A DNA stretch of 64,000 nucleotides from Pseudomonas sp. GOM7 (GCF_026723825.1 NZ_CP113519.1:4836001-4900000), one strand, 5' to 3'; positions 41,874 to 50,549 are shown, numbered from the stretch's first letter. The notes: a model not told the origin generated them from the sequence alone. Program-made: numbers and translations.

Positions 41874-43388
41874 TCAGCCCAGAAACAGGCGATAAGCCGG
41901 GTTTTCGCTCTCGTCCCAGTAGGGATAACCAATGGCGTCCAGCGCCTCCGGCACCAGATGGCGTTCGTCTTCCGGCACCTGCAGCGCGGCCAGCACACGA
42001 CCATCGGCGGCACCATGGTTGCGGTAGTGGAACATCGAGATGTTCCAGCGCCCGCCGAGCTTCTGCAGGAAGTTGAACAGCGCGCCCGGACGCTCGGGGA
42101 ACTCGAAGCGCAGCACCATCTCGTCACCCACCCCAGCGGCATGGCCACCGACCATATGGCGGATATGCAGCTTGGCCAGCTCGTTGTCGGTCAGGTCCAG
42201 CACCGGGAAGCCCTGCGCGCGCAGCCCTTCGACCAGCGCCTGGCGCGGGTCGTTCTCCGGATGGGTCTGCACACCGACGAAGATGTGCGCTTCGCGATCA
42301 GTGTGATAGCGATAGTTGAACTCGGTGATCTGGCGCTTGCCCACCGCCTCGCAGAAGGCCTTGAAGCTGCCCGGCTGCTCGGGGATGGTCACGGCGATGA
42401 TCGCTTCGCGCTTCTCGCCCAACTCGGCGCGCTCGGCAACGTGGCGCAGGCGGTCGAAGTTGACGTTGGCGCCGGAGTCGATGCCCACCAGCACTTCGCC
42501 GCTGGCGCCCTGACGCTCGACGTACTTCTTGATCCCGGCCACGGCCAGCGCGCCGGCCGGCTCGGTGATCGAGCGGGTATCGTCGTAGATATCCTTGATC
42601 GCTGCACAGATCTCGTCGGTGCTGACGGTGATCACCTCGTCGACGTGATGCTTGCAGATATCGAAAGTGTGCTGGCCAATCTGCGCCACCGCCACGCCAT
42701 CGGCGAACAACCCGACCGTCGGCAGCACCACGCGCTCGCCCGCCGCCATCGCCTGCTGCAAACAGTTGGAGTCGTCCGGCTCGACGCCGATCACCTTGAT
42801 CTCCGGGCGCAGGTACTTTACGTAGGCGGCGATGCCGGCGATCAGGCCGCCGCCACCGACCGGTACGAAGATGGCGTCGATGTGGCCCTGATGCTGACGC
42901 AGCACCTCCATGGCCACTGTGCCCTGGCCGGCGATCACCAGCGGATCGTCGTAAGGATGGATGTAGGTGTAGCCCTTCTCCTCCACCAGCTTCAGCGAAT
43001 GCGCCAATGCTTCGGGGAAGGCATCGCCGTGCAGCACCACCTTGCCACCCCGCGAACGTACGCCCTGCACCTTCAGCTCCGGCGTGGTACGCGGCATGAC
43101 GATGGTCGCCTTCACCCCCAGGTGCTTGGCCGCCAGAGCCAGACCCTGCGCGTGGTTGCCGGCCGAGGCGGTGACCACCCCGCGCGCCAGTTCTTCGGCC
43201 GAGAGCTGTGCCAGCTTGTTGTAGGCGCCACGAATCTTGAACGAGTACACCGGCTGCAGATCCTCGCGCTTGAGCAGAATCTGGCTGCCCAGCCGCTCAC
43301 TGAGCTGACGGGCGGGTTGCAGCGGGGTTTCCACCGCGACGTCGTAGACGCGCGAGGTGAGGATCTTCTTCACATACTGTTCGAGCAT
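41874..43388 (-). CDS. ilvA: biosynthetic threonine ammonia-lyase
   Basis: A 504-residue PLP enzyme that deaminates threonine to 2-oxobutanoate, the first step to isoleucine. The catalytic domain shows the PLP Lys in QPVYSFKIRGAYNK, SAGNHAQGLALAA and the glycine loop PVGGGGLIAGIA. The C-terminal third contains two ACT-like regulatory domains (GSFKAFCEAVGKRQITEFNYR and ERPGALFNFLQKLGGRWNISMF), as in the isoleucine-inhibited biosynthetic form. I start at the ATG at 43388; an open frame runs 37 codons further up without family similarity. Divergent from rpiA. Confidence 0.97.
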   Translation of the reverse strand: MLEQYVKKILTSRVYDVAVETPLQPARQLSERLGSQILLKREDLQPVYSFKIRGAYNKLAQLSAEELARGVVTASAGNHAQGLALAAKHLGVKATIVMPRTTPELKVQGVRSRGGKVVLHGDAFPEALAHSLKLVEEKGYTYIHPYDDPLVIAGQGTVAMEVLRQHQGHIDAIFVPVGGGGLIAGIAAYVKYLRPEIKVIGVEPDDSNCLQQAMAAGERVVLPTVGLFADGVAVAQIGQHTFDICKHHVDEVITVSTDEICAAIKDIYDDTRSITEPAGALAVAGIKKYVERQGASGEVLVGIDSGANVNFDRLRHVAERAELGEKREAIIAVTIPEQPGSFKAFCEAVGKRQITEFNYRYHTDREAHIFVGVQTHPENDPRQALVEGLRAQGFPVLDLTDNELAKLHIRHMVGGHAAGVGDEMVLRFEFPERPGALFNFLQKLGGRWNISMFHYRNHGAADGRVLAALQVPEDERHLVPEALDAIGYPYWDESENPAYRLFLG

Positions 43389-43531
43389 GGCGATTTCGCA
43401 GGCGGTCGGGCTTTGAGGGACTGCCGAGTCTACCCCAGCGCCGCGCAGGGCGACCATACGAAACGCACGGCTTTTAGGGGCAGACACCCCCGTCAGCAAG
43501 CCATTTACGGCTATAGCAAGTCACTTGCGGC

Positions 43532-43537
43532 TATAAT
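43532..43537 (+). promoter_or_regulatory. -10 element of the rpiA promoter
   Basis: A perfect TATAAT lies 40 bases before the rpiA start codon. GGCTATA occurs twice (43509 and 43529), so two overlapping promoters are possible. I see no good -35 hexamer at normal spacing. Confidence 0.5.
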
Positions 43538-43577
43538 TCGCGCCTTGTCCTCCCACCTTCCCAGGCATTCCCCCGCG

Positions 43578-44249
43578 ATGAACCAGGATCAGCTGAAACA
43601 GGCCGTGGCCCAGGCCGCCGTCGACCACATTCTTCCGCGCCTCGACAGCAAGAGCATCGTCGGTGTCGGCACCGGCTCCACCGCCAACTTCTTCATCGAC
43701 GCGCTGGCCCAGCACAAGATGGAGTTCGACGGTGCCGTGGCCAGCTCCGAAGCCACCGCCGCGCGCCTGAAAGGTCATGGCATCCCGGTATACGACCTCA
43801 ACGCCGTCAGCGACCTGGAGTTCTATGTCGACGGCGCCGACGAGAGCGACGAGCACCTGCACCTGATCAAGGGCGGCGGCGCCGCGCTGACCCGCGAGAA
43901 GATCGTCGCAGCCGTAGCCAAGACCTTCATCTGCATCGCCGACGCCAGCAAACTGGTGCCGGTGCTGGGCGAGTTCCCGCTGCCGGTGGAAGTCATCCCC
44001 ATGGCCCGCAGCCACGTGGCCCGCGAGCTGGTCAAGCTGGGCGGCGACCCGGTGTACCGCGAGGGCGTGCTGACCGACAACGGCAACATCATCCTCGACG
44101 TGCACAACATGTCGATCACCGACCCGGTGAAGCTGGAAGCGGACATCAATGCCATCGTCGGTGTGGTCACCAACGGCCTGTTCGCCGCCCGCCCGGCCGA
44201 CCTGCTGCTGCTCGGCACCGCCGAAGGCGTGAAAACGCTCAAGCGCTAA
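43578..44249 (+). CDS. rpiA: ribose-5-phosphate isomerase A
   Basis: A 223-residue enzyme of the pentose phosphate pathway interconverting ribose 5-phosphate and ribulose 5-phosphate. Signature pieces: VGVGTGSTANFFID, ASSEATAARLKGHGIPV, YVDGADESDEHLHLIKGGGAALTREKIVA and RGDPVYREGVLTDNGN-like C-terminal strand. The length matches the E. coli enzyme. It is divergent from ilvA (189-base gap), an arrangement conserved in Pseudomonas. Confidence 0.97.
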   Translation: MNQDQLKQAVAQAAVDHILPRLDSKSIVGVGTGSTANFFIDALAQHKMEFDGAVASSEATAARLKGHGIPVYDLNAVSDLEFYVDGADESDEHLHLIKGGGAALTREKIVAAVAKTFICIADASKLVPVLGEFPLPVEVIPMARSHVARELVKLGGDPVYREGVLTDNGNIILDVHNMSITDPVKLEADINAIVGVVTNGLFAARPADLLLLGTAEGVKTLKR

Positions 44250-44256
44250 ACCGTAG

Positions 44257-44273
44257 CCCAGATGCAATCCGGG
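44257..44273. repeat. palindromic repeat variant, copy 5, after rpiA
   Basis: CCCAGATGCAATCCGGG, one base off the perfect form. A second palindrome, CCCGGAT-TTC-ATCCGGG, follows at 44292-44308. They lie in the convergent gap between rpiA and cadA. Confidence 0.8.
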
Positions 44274-44324
44274 AACATTGCGTCAGGCATCCCCGGATTT
44301 CATCCGGGCCACGCAGGGTGGTGT

Positions 44325-46535
44325 TCACTTGCGCAACAACCGCAGGCCGTTGAACACCACCATCAGGCTGACGCCCATGTCGGCGAACACCGCCATCCAC
44401 ATGGTCGCCTCGCCGGCCAGGGTCATGCCCAGGAAGATCGCCTTGATTCCCAACGCCAGGACTATGTTCTGCAGCAGGAGCGCGTGGGTCTGACGGGACA
44501 GACGGACGAATGCCGGAATCTTGCGCAGATCGTCGTCCATCAGCGCCACGTCAGCCGTCTCGATGGCCGTGTCGGTACCGGCGGCGCCCATGGCGAAGCC
44601 GATCTCGGCCCTGGCCAGCGCCGGGGCATCGTTGATGCCGTCGCCCACCATGCCCACCACCCTGCCCTGCGCCTGGCGTGACTCGACCCAAGCCAGCTTT
44701 TCCGCCGGCAGCAGATCGCCGCGCGCTTCATCCACACCCACCTGTTCGGCGATGGCCGCGGCGGTGTGGGCGTTGTCGCCGGTGAGCATGCAGGTGCGCA
44801 CGCCCAGCTCATGCAATTCGGCGACGGCCTCGCGGCTGGTCTGGCGCAGCGTATCGGCCACGGCGAAGAGCATCAGCGGGCGCTGCTCGTCGCACAGCAC
44901 CACCAGGCTCTTGCCCTGGCGCTCCAACGCTTCCAGGCGCTGCTCCAGTTGCGCCGAGCAGAGCCCGAGGTCTTCCACCAGGCGATGGTTGCCCAGGTAC
45001 AGCAACCTGCCATCGATCCGACCTTTGGTGCCCCGCCCCGCCAGCGCCTCGAATTCTTCCACCTCACGTAGCGTCTGCCCCTGCTGTTCGGCGTGCTGGG
45101 CCAGCGCCCGAGAAACCGGGTGATCGGAGCGCGCCGCGAGGCTCGCCGCCCAGATGGCATGCACAGGGTCGTCCACCTCTAGCAGAGGGAGACTGTCGGT
45201 CTGCACCGGCTTGCCGTGGGTCAGGGTGCCGGTCTTGTCCAGCGCCAGCAGGGCCAGATGCCGGCCATTCTCCAGGTAGACGCCGCCCTTGATCAGGATG
45301 CCCTTGCGCGCTGCCGCCGCCAGACCGCTGACGATGGTCACCGGGGTGGAGATCACCAGCGCACAGGGGCAGGCCACCACCAGCAGCACCAGCGCCCGGT
45401 AGATCCAGTCGAGCCAGGCACCGCCAATCAGCAGCGGCGGCAGCACGGCCACCGCCAGGGCGAAGGCGAACACCGCCGGGGTGTAGATACGCGAGAACTG
45501 GTCGACGAAACGCTGGGTCGGGGCGCGCGAGCCCTGCGCCTCTTCCACCGCATGAATGATGCGCGCCAGGGTGGTGTCGCGCGCCGCTGCCATGACGCGG
45601 AACTCCAACGAGCCGGCCCCGTTGATGGTGCCGGCGAACAGTGAATCCCCCGTGCGCTTCTCCACCGGCAGGCTTTCCCCGGTGATGGGTGCCTGGTTGA
45701 CCGTCGAGCTGCCGCTGACCACCTCGCCGTCGAGGCTGATGCGCTCCCCAGGGCGCACACGCATCACGGCGCCCACCGCGATGCTCTGCACGTCCACCTC
45801 CTGCCAACTGCCATCGGCCTGCCTGACCGTGGCGCGCGACGGCGCCAGATCCATCAAGCCACGGATGGCGTCGCGCGCCCGATCCAGCGAGCATGCCTCG
45901 ATCAGCTCGGCCAGATTGAACAGCACCATCACCATCGCCGCTTCCGGCCATTGGCCGATCAACACCGCCCCCGTCACGGCAATGCTCATCAGCGCGTTGA
46001 TATTGAGGTTGCGGTTCTTCAGGGCGATCCAGCCCTTCTTGTAGGTATTGAGGCCACATAAACCGATGGCCGCCAGGGCCAGCACGGCCACCAGCCAGTC
46101 GGCGCCGAGCGCAGCGAAGTGCGCGACCTCGGCAGCCGTCGCCAGCACACCCGCCAGGGCCAGCGGCCACCAAGACGCTTTTGTCGACGCGGCGTCTGGC
46201 TGCTGCATCGCGCCCTCGTCCTCCACCTGCGGGGTAAAGCCCAGCGTGCGAATGGCGGGCAGAACCTGATCCAGCACCCCGGCGTCATGGCTGACGGTGA
46301 GTACCCGCTGCAGCAGGTTGAAGTGCAGCCCCGCGACACCCGGCAGACGGCCCAAAGCATCGCGGATCAGGCGCTCCTCCGTGGGGCAGTCCATCTGCTC
46401 GATGCGAATGAGGGTGTTCAGCGCGCCCGTCAGCGGCTCGTCGCTCGCCGAGCGGGTAGCGCCCTGGTGATCATGCCCAGAATGGTCATGCGGGACAGGT
46501 GTCTGTTGGTGCGTGTGATCGCAGCAGCGACTCAT
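44325..46535 (-). CDS. cadA: Zn/Cd/Pb-exporting P1B-type ATPase
   Basis: A 736-residue metal pump of the inner membrane. It starts with a His/Cys-rich stretch (SRCCDHTHQQ, HDHSGHDH), then a ferredoxin-like metal-binding domain with MDCPTEE (CxxEE type typical of CadA/ZntA), eight membrane helices with the CPC motif in ACPCALVIST, the phosphorylation site LDKTGTLTHG, and MVGDGINDAPALA. The CPC and DKTGT motifs with a CxTEE domain point to divalent zinc, cadmium or lead rather than copper. It is divergent from a MerR-family regulator, with the operator/promoter listed below. A GGAGAG ribosome site precedes the ATG. Confidence 0.96.
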   Translation of the reverse strand: MSRCCDHTHQQTPVPHDHSGHDHQGATRSASDEPLTGALNTLIRIEQMDCPTEERLIRDALGRLPGVAGLHFNLLQRVLTVSHDAGVLDQVLPAIRTLGFTPQVEDEGAMQQPDAASTKASWWPLALAGVLATAAEVAHFAALGADWLVAVLALAAIGLCGLNTYKKGWIALKNRNLNINALMSIAVTGAVLIGQWPEAAMVMVLFNLAELIEACSLDRARDAIRGLMDLAPSRATVRQADGSWQEVDVQSIAVGAVMRVRPGERISLDGEVVSGSSTVNQAPITGESLPVEKRTGDSLFAGTINGAGSLEFRVMAAARDTTLARIIHAVEEAQGSRAPTQRFVDQFSRIYTPAVFAFALAVAVLPPLLIGGAWLDWIYRALVLLVVACPCALVISTPVTIVSGLAAAARKGILIKGGVYLENGRHLALLALDKTGTLTHGKPVQTDSLPLLEVDDPVHAIWAASLAARSDHPVSRALAQHAEQQGQTLREVEEFEALAGRGTKGRIDGRLLYLGNHRLVEDLGLCSAQLEQRLEALERQGKSLVVLCDEQRPLMLFAVADTLRQTSREAVAELHELGVRTCMLTGDNAHTAAAIAEQVGVDEARGDLLPAEKLAWVESRQAQGRVVGMVGDGINDAPALARAEIGFAMGAAGTDTAIETADVALMDDDLRKIPAFVRLSRQTHALLLQNIVLALGIKAIFLGMTLAGEATMWMAVFADMGVSLMVVFNGLRLLRK

Positions 46536-46564
46536 GGCAACTCTCCGTCAGGTCTCTGTTGCCG

Positions 46565-46595
46565 AGTACACACCCTGTAGTCACTATAGGGTCAA
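46565..46595 (-). promoter_or_regulatory. MerR-type operator/promoter of cadA
   Basis: On the minus strand TTGACC (46595-46590) and TGTACT (46570-46565) are separated by 19 bases, the long spacer typical of MerR-family targets. The spacer contains the near-perfect palindrome ACCCTGTAG-TCA-CTATAGGGT (46572-46592). This is the layout expected for activation of cadA by a CadR-type protein; the cadR promoter overlaps it on the other strand. Confidence 0.88.
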
Positions 46596-46614
46596 GCACT
46601 CGGGAGGAGATCGC

Positions 46615-47067
46615 ATGAAAATCGGAGAATTGGCGAAGAAGGCCGGCTGCCAGGTGGAGACGGTACGTTACTACGAGCGCGAAGGCCTGCTGCCAGCGCC
46701 CGCGCGCAGCGAAGGCAACTACCGCCTGTACGGCCCCGAACACCTGGAGCGCCTGGTGTTCATCCGCAACTGCCGCACCCTGGACATGACCCTGGAGGAA
46801 ATCCAGCGCCTGCTGGCGCTGCGCGATCTGCCCCATGAGAGCTGCGCCGGCATCAACAGCCTGGTGGACGAACATATCGAGCACGTACAGGCGCGCATCG
46901 ACAGCCTGCTGGCCCTGCGCGATCAACTGAGCGAGCTGCGCGACCGCTGCAACGGCCCGCAGGAGGCGGAGGACTGCGGCATTCTGCGCCAGCTCAACGT
47001 CAGCGGCGGCGTGCAGCCGCTACCGGACGACAACCATACCCATGTCGGCAAGAGCCATTCGCACTGA
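46615..47067 (+). CDS. cadR: MerR-family metal-responsive regulator (CadR type)
   Basis: A 150-residue regulator. The N-terminal winged helix-turn-helix reads IGELAKKAGCQVETVRYYEREGLL; the dimerisation helix follows, with metal-ligand Cys residues in RNCRTLD, HESCAGIN and AEDCGILRQ. The C-terminus is His-rich (DDNHTHVGKSHSH), as in CadR of P. putida, which binds cadmium and zinc. It is divergent from cadA and should act on the 21-base palindrome in the intergenic gap. I start at the ATG at 46615 preceded by GGGAGGAG-like sequence; the open frame further up crosses the operator and is not coding. Confidence 0.95.
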   Translation: MKIGELAKKAGCQVETVRYYEREGLLPAPARSEGNYRLYGPEHLERLVFIRNCRTLDMTLEEIQRLLALRDLPHESCAGINSLVDEHIEHVQARIDSLLALRDQLSELRDRCNGPQEAEDCGILRQLNVSGGVQPLPDDNHTHVGKSHSH

Positions 47068-47127
47068 TGAGCTACGCTTCCAGAGCACCGCTTCGGCATA
47101 CCGCCGGGCACTCAGGGAGAAACGAAA

Positions 47128-47463
47128 ATGCCAGGTAAGTTCGAACTGAAGAAGGCCAAAGACGGCCAGTACCATTTCAACCTGCTGGCCACCAATGGCC
47201 AGGTCATCCTCAGCAGCGAGATGTACAAGGCCAAGGATTCGGCGCTGGGCGGTATCGACTCGGTGAAGAAGAACGCCCAGCGCGAGGGCGCCTTCGAGAC
47301 CAAGACCTCAAGCAACGACAAACACTACTTTCTGCTCAAGGCCAGCAATGGCCAGGTAGTCGGGCAGAGCCAGATGTATGCCAGCGCCGCCAGTTGCAAG
47401 AGCGGTATCGAGTCGGTGCAGAAGAATGCGCCCGATGCACAGACGGACGACCAGACGGGCTAG
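47128..47463 (+). CDS. DUF1508 (YegP-like) tandem-repeat protein
   Basis: A 111-residue protein made of two copies of the DUF1508 unit: FELKKAKDGQYHFNLLATNG...SSEMYKAKDSALGGIDSVKKNA and SNDKHYFLLKASNGQ...QSQMYASAASCKSGIESVQKNA. YegP structures show a compact two-repeat alpha/beta fold. The function is unknown; a role in stress has been suggested for relatives. GGGAGA stands before the ATG. It follows cadR by 60 bases, and its stop overlaps the convergent CarP-like gene by 4 bases. Confidence 0.92.
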   Translation: MPGKFELKKAKDGQYHFNLLATNGQVILSSEMYKAKDSALGGIDSVKKNAQREGAFETKTSSNDKHYFLLKASNGQVVGQSQMYASAASCKSGIESVQKNAPDAQTDDQTG

Positions 47464-48374
47464 TCGCCCTGCTTCCTGAATAGGTAGAACAGGTTGGGCT
47501 CGCTGATCAGGTACAGGTTGCCGGCATCGTCGCTGGCCACCCCCTCGGCCTGGGGCACGCTGCGTCTGAGGCCATGCTGGCCCGTCAGCAGGGACAGGGT
47601 GCTGATCGGCTTGCCTGCGGCACTGAGTTCGATCACCAGGCGCGATTCGTCCGACAGCGCCAGCAGATGCCCGGTGGCCGCATCGAAATCCAGACTCGAC
47701 AGGTCACGCACGAACAACCGCGCATCACGCTTGGGGTCGGTATTGACCTGCAACGCCAGGGGTTTGCTCTCGTCGACATGAGGGAAGCCCAGCACCTCGA
47801 AGATGCGCACCGGGTCGCGCTCCTTGGCCACCAGCAGGCGGTGGTTGGCAGCATCATAGGCCAGCCCCTCGAAACCCTTGTTGCCGTTGAGCCCGATCCC
47901 CAACGAAAGCTGCTGGTAGTCCGCCGCATCGAGCACCCGTGTGGCATCGTCAATGCGCACCTTGACCAGGCGCTGCTCGCGCTCGTCGGCGATCACGTAG
48001 GTGCCGGGCGCGACGTACTCGATGGCCTCGGGATCGCCGAACCCCTGCAGGTCGATAGTGCGTTTGAGATCACCCTCCAGGCTCAGCTCGATCACTCTGG
48101 CCGGCTTGTTGGTGACGCTGAACAGGCTGTGCCGATCCGGGTCGAAGGTCAGCGCCGAAACATCGCTGATGTCGCCGATGGGCTTGGCCTCGATCACCAC
48201 GCGGTAATCGCCCAGCCACAACGAGCGCTCACGCCACTGCTCGCCATGCTGCCACTCTTGCACGGTGAACCAGGCACGCTCGAAAAGACGGTATTGCTGG
48301 GCAGCCAAGGCGACGGCCAGCAGCGCCAGGCCGAACAGGTAGAACCAGGGGTTGATGGCAAGCAGGCGGCGCAT
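47460..48374 (-). CDS. SdiA-regulated/YjiK-type beta-propeller protein (CarP-like), copy 1
   Basis: A 304-residue protein with one N-terminal membrane anchor (PWFYLFGLALLAVALAAQQY) and a predicted periplasmic beta-propeller. Blade-like repeats include DVSALTFDPDRHSLFSVTNKP, GFGDPEAIEYV, GNKGFEGLAYDAANHRLLVAKE and DLSSLDFDAATGHLLALSDESR, ending QAEGVASDDAGNLYLISEPN. The family includes P. aeruginosa CarP (PA0327, calcium-regulated) and phytase-like propellers. I begin at the ATG at 48374 (GAGAGGG upstream); an ATG at 48401 lies inside the terminator of the preceding gene. A paralogue is at 48886. Confidence 0.88.
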   Translation of the reverse strand: MRRLLAINPWFYLFGLALLAVALAAQQYRLFERAWFTVQEWQHGEQWRERSLWLGDYRVVIEAKPIGDISDVSALTFDPDRHSLFSVTNKPARVIELSLEGDLKRTIDLQGFGDPEAIEYVAPGTYVIADEREQRLVKVRIDDATRVLDAADYQQLSLGIGLNGNKGFEGLAYDAANHRLLVAKERDPVRIFEVLGFPHVDESKPLALQVNTDPKRDARLFVRDLSSLDFDAATGHLLALSDESRLVIELSAAGKPISTLSLLTGQHGLRRSVPQAEGVASDDAGNLYLISEPNLFYLFRKQGD

Positions 48375-48387
48375 AGGCCCTCTCACG

Positions 48388-48419
48388 AAAAAACCCGCCA
48401 CAGCTCGTCTGTGGCGGGT
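48388..48419 (-). terminator. intrinsic terminator of the OB-fold gene
   Basis: On the minus strand an 11-base stem ACCCGCCACAG/CTGTGGCGGGT with a 5-base loop is followed by TTTTTT. It separates the OB-fold gene from the downstream propeller gene. Confidence 0.9.
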
Positions 48420-48436
48420 GGGCGGAACAGCGGGAA

Positions 48437-48784
48437 TCAGTTGATCAGTTCGACACGGTCGACATCGATCTCACGATTATTGAAGTCCTTGTCGACTTCG
48501 CCGGTCAGGCGCACCTTGGCGGTTTCCGAGACGGTCTGGTTCGGCCAGTCTTCGTCGTCGATCTCCACCTGGATGGTGCCGGTGGCGTCCTTGAACTCGT
48601 AGAGTTCGTCCTGCAGGCGCTTGACGATCTGGCCTTCGAGCACGACATGGGTGTCATCGGCAGCCTGCAGCGCGGCGGCAACGGTAGTGACCTGCGGGGT
48701 GGCACCCGGGCCGGTGTAACCGGTGGCGAAAGCGGCGGTGCTGAGCAGCGGCAGAACCATCAGAGCGAGAGCGGTACGTTTCAT
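48437..48784 (-). CDS. carO: YgiW/CarO-type periplasmic OB-fold protein
   Basis: A 115-residue precursor: signal peptide (ALALMVLPLLSTAAFA) followed by an OB-fold with VVLEGQIVKRL, YEFKDATGTIQVEIDDEDW and VRLTGEVDKDFNNREIDVDRVEL, the hallmark of the YgiW/YdeI (BOF) family. In P. aeruginosa the homologue CarO is calcium-regulated and helps calcium homeostasis; in enterobacteria relatives help stress and cationic peptide tolerance. It has its own terminator and lies between two CarP-like propeller genes on the same strand. Confidence 0.9.
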   Translation of the reverse strand: MKRTALALMVLPLLSTAAFATGYTGPGATPQVTTVAAALQAADDTHVVLEGQIVKRLQDELYEFKDATGTIQVEIDDEDWPNQTVSETAKVRLTGEVDKDFNNREIDVDRVELIN

Positions 48785-48885
48785 GGTGTGAACCTCGTTG
48801 TTCGTAAGTGACGGGCTCAGATTAGTGCCGCTAGCTGAAGCCAGACTGAATCGCCGCTTAAGCCAAGCTGAACGCGCAAGCCGGC

Positions 48886-49803
48886 TCAGCCCGCATCCGG
48901 CAGCGGCTTGCGGAAGCGGTAGAACAGATTGGGTTCGGCGACGATATAGATGTCGCCATCCTCGTCCATGGCCACGCCTTCGGCCTGCTGGATGCCGCTG
49001 TCCAGACCATTGAGGCCACCACTGAGGCTGAGGAAGCTGACCGGCTGGCCGGCACGGTCGAGTTCCAGCAGCATGCGCGACTCGTCGGACAGCAGCAGCA
49101 GGTGGCCGGTGCGCTCATCGACGCTGAGCGAGGATATATCGCGCAGTCCCAGGTTGCCGGCCACCAGCGGCCGCAGCGTACCGGCCCGGCCACCCGCATC
49201 GGGGAACGGCAGGCTGAACAAGCCCATCGGGCTGCGCTCCTTGCCGAGCAGCAGGCTGTGGCTGCGCGAGTCCCAGCCCAGGCCCTCGAAGCCCTTGTTG
49301 CCGGCATCGGCGAACCCCAGGTCGAAGCCGGGGAAATCAGCGGCATCCAACTCCAGATCATCGACCTGCAGGGTGAAGGTGGTGAGCTGACGCCGGCGCT
49401 CGTCGACGATGGCCATACGGCCGTTGTCCATCATTTCCACGCCTTCCGGATCGGAGAAACCGTTCAGGCGGATGCGGCGCAGGATTTCGCCGTCGCGGGA
49501 GAGTTCCACCAGCAGCGGGTTCTTGCCGGTGACGGTGAACAGGGTGCCGGTGAGCGGGTTGTAGGTCAGCCCGGAGGTCTCGTCCTTTTCCAACCCATCG
49601 AGCGTTTTGGCCTGGATCACCGCGCGATAACCAGGCAGCCAAATACTGGCGAGGCGGCTGACCAGCGGCGTGGAGCGCTCCTGCCACCAGAGCTGGGCGC
49701 GGTCGTCCCAGTGCTGGGTCTGCGCCAGCACACCGAAGGCCAGCAATGCACAACCCGTGAGCCAGTAGCCAGGGTGTTTCAGGCGGAAGCGGAGAGAGGA
49801 CAT
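48886..49803 (-). CDS. SdiA-regulated/YjiK-type beta-propeller protein (CarP-like), copy 2
   Basis: A 305-residue paralogue of the protein at 47460: an N-terminal anchor (YWLTGCALLAFGVLAQTQHW), WLPGYRAVIQAKTLDGL, then propeller blades (TSGLTYNPLTGTLFTVTGKNP, GFSDPEGVEMMDNG, GNKGFEGLGWDSRSHSLLLGKE, DISSLSVDERTGHLLLLSDESR) and the end QAEGVAMDEDGDIYIVAEPN. The two copies keep the same blade order but are clearly diverged. Probably a periplasmic, membrane-tethered sensor or hydrolase; no phytase catalytic motif (RHGxRxP) is present, consistent with the propeller type. Confidence 0.88.
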   Translation of the reverse strand: MSSLRFRLKHPGYWLTGCALLAFGVLAQTQHWDDRAQLWWQERSTPLVSRLASIWLPGYRAVIQAKTLDGLEKDETSGLTYNPLTGTLFTVTGKNPLLVELSRDGEILRRIRLNGFSDPEGVEMMDNGRMAIVDERRRQLTTFTLQVDDLELDAADFPGFDLGFADAGNKGFEGLGWDSRSHSLLLGKERSPMGLFSLPFPDAGGRAGTLRPLVAGNLGLRDISSLSVDERTGHLLLLSDESRMLLELDRAGQPVSFLSLSGGLNGLDSGIQQAEGVAMDEDGDIYIVAEPNLFYRFRKPLPDAG

Positions 49804-49883
49804 CGCGACGACTCGACTGCAGGATAGCCATGCGACTCCCGCTATCGACGGGAGTTCCGCCGCAGTCAGGCGGCGGTCATCGC

Positions 49884-50549
49884 TTATAGCACGCGACTGG
49901 TAAAGCGGCTATGACCGACCAGCTCCAGCTCCAGTTCGTCGCCTTTGTTCAGCGCGCCGACACCCACCGGCGTGCCGGTGAGGATCACGTCACCCGGCTG
50001 CAGAGCGAAATGCCCGGCCATGTGCTGGATCATGCCGACGATGGGGTTGAGCATATCGCGGCTGTTACCGTCCTGGCGGGTTTCGCCATTGATGACAAGG
50101 CGAATGCCGATATCGGCCAGGTCCTCGATGGCATCCCCCGGCACGAAAGGCGCCAGCACGCAGGCGCCGTCGAAGCTCTTGGCGATTTCCCAGGGATAGC
50201 CCTTTTCCTTGAGCTTGGCCTGTACGTCACGCAGGGTCAGATCCAGTGCCGGAGCGAAACCGTTGATGGCATCGCGCACCTCCTCGGCATCCGGCCTCGA
50301 TGACAGGGGTTTGCCGATCAGCACGGCGATCTCCGCCTCGTAATGCACCGCGCCGCGATCGTCAGGAATGCTGAAACCGCCATCGAGCGGCACTACACAG
50401 GAGCCCGGCTTGATGAACAGCAGCGGCTCGCTGGGCACCGGGTTGTTCAGTTCCTTGGCGTGCTCGGCGTAGTTGCGGCCGATGCAGACCACCTTGCCAA
50501 GGGGAAAGTGCACGGTGGTACCGTCGACGTACTGGTGCTGATAGCTCAT
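49884..50549 (-). CDS. fumarylacetoacetate hydrolase family protein
   Basis: A 221-residue FAH-fold enzyme. Metal and substrate motifs: KVVCIGRNYAEHAKEL, LFIKPGSC, the metal Glu pair in VHYEAEIAVLIGK, and DVILTGTPVGVGALNKGDELE. Short stand-alone members act as acylpyruvate hydrolases or oxaloacetate decarboxylases/tautomerases; the exact substrate is not certain. It is downstream of the D-2-hydroxyglutarate dehydrogenase gene on the same strand (87-base gap). Confidence 0.9.
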   Translation of the reverse strand: MSYQHQYVDGTTVHFPLGKVVCIGRNYAEHAKELNNPVPSEPLLFIKPGSCVVPLDGGFSIPDDRGAVHYEAEIAVLIGKPLSSRPDAEEVRDAINGFAPALDLTLRDVQAKLKEKGYPWEIAKSFDGACVLAPFVPGDAIEDLADIGIRLVINGETRQDGNSRDMLNPIVGMIQHMAGHFALQPGDVILTGTPVGVGALNKGDELELELVGHSRFTSRVL

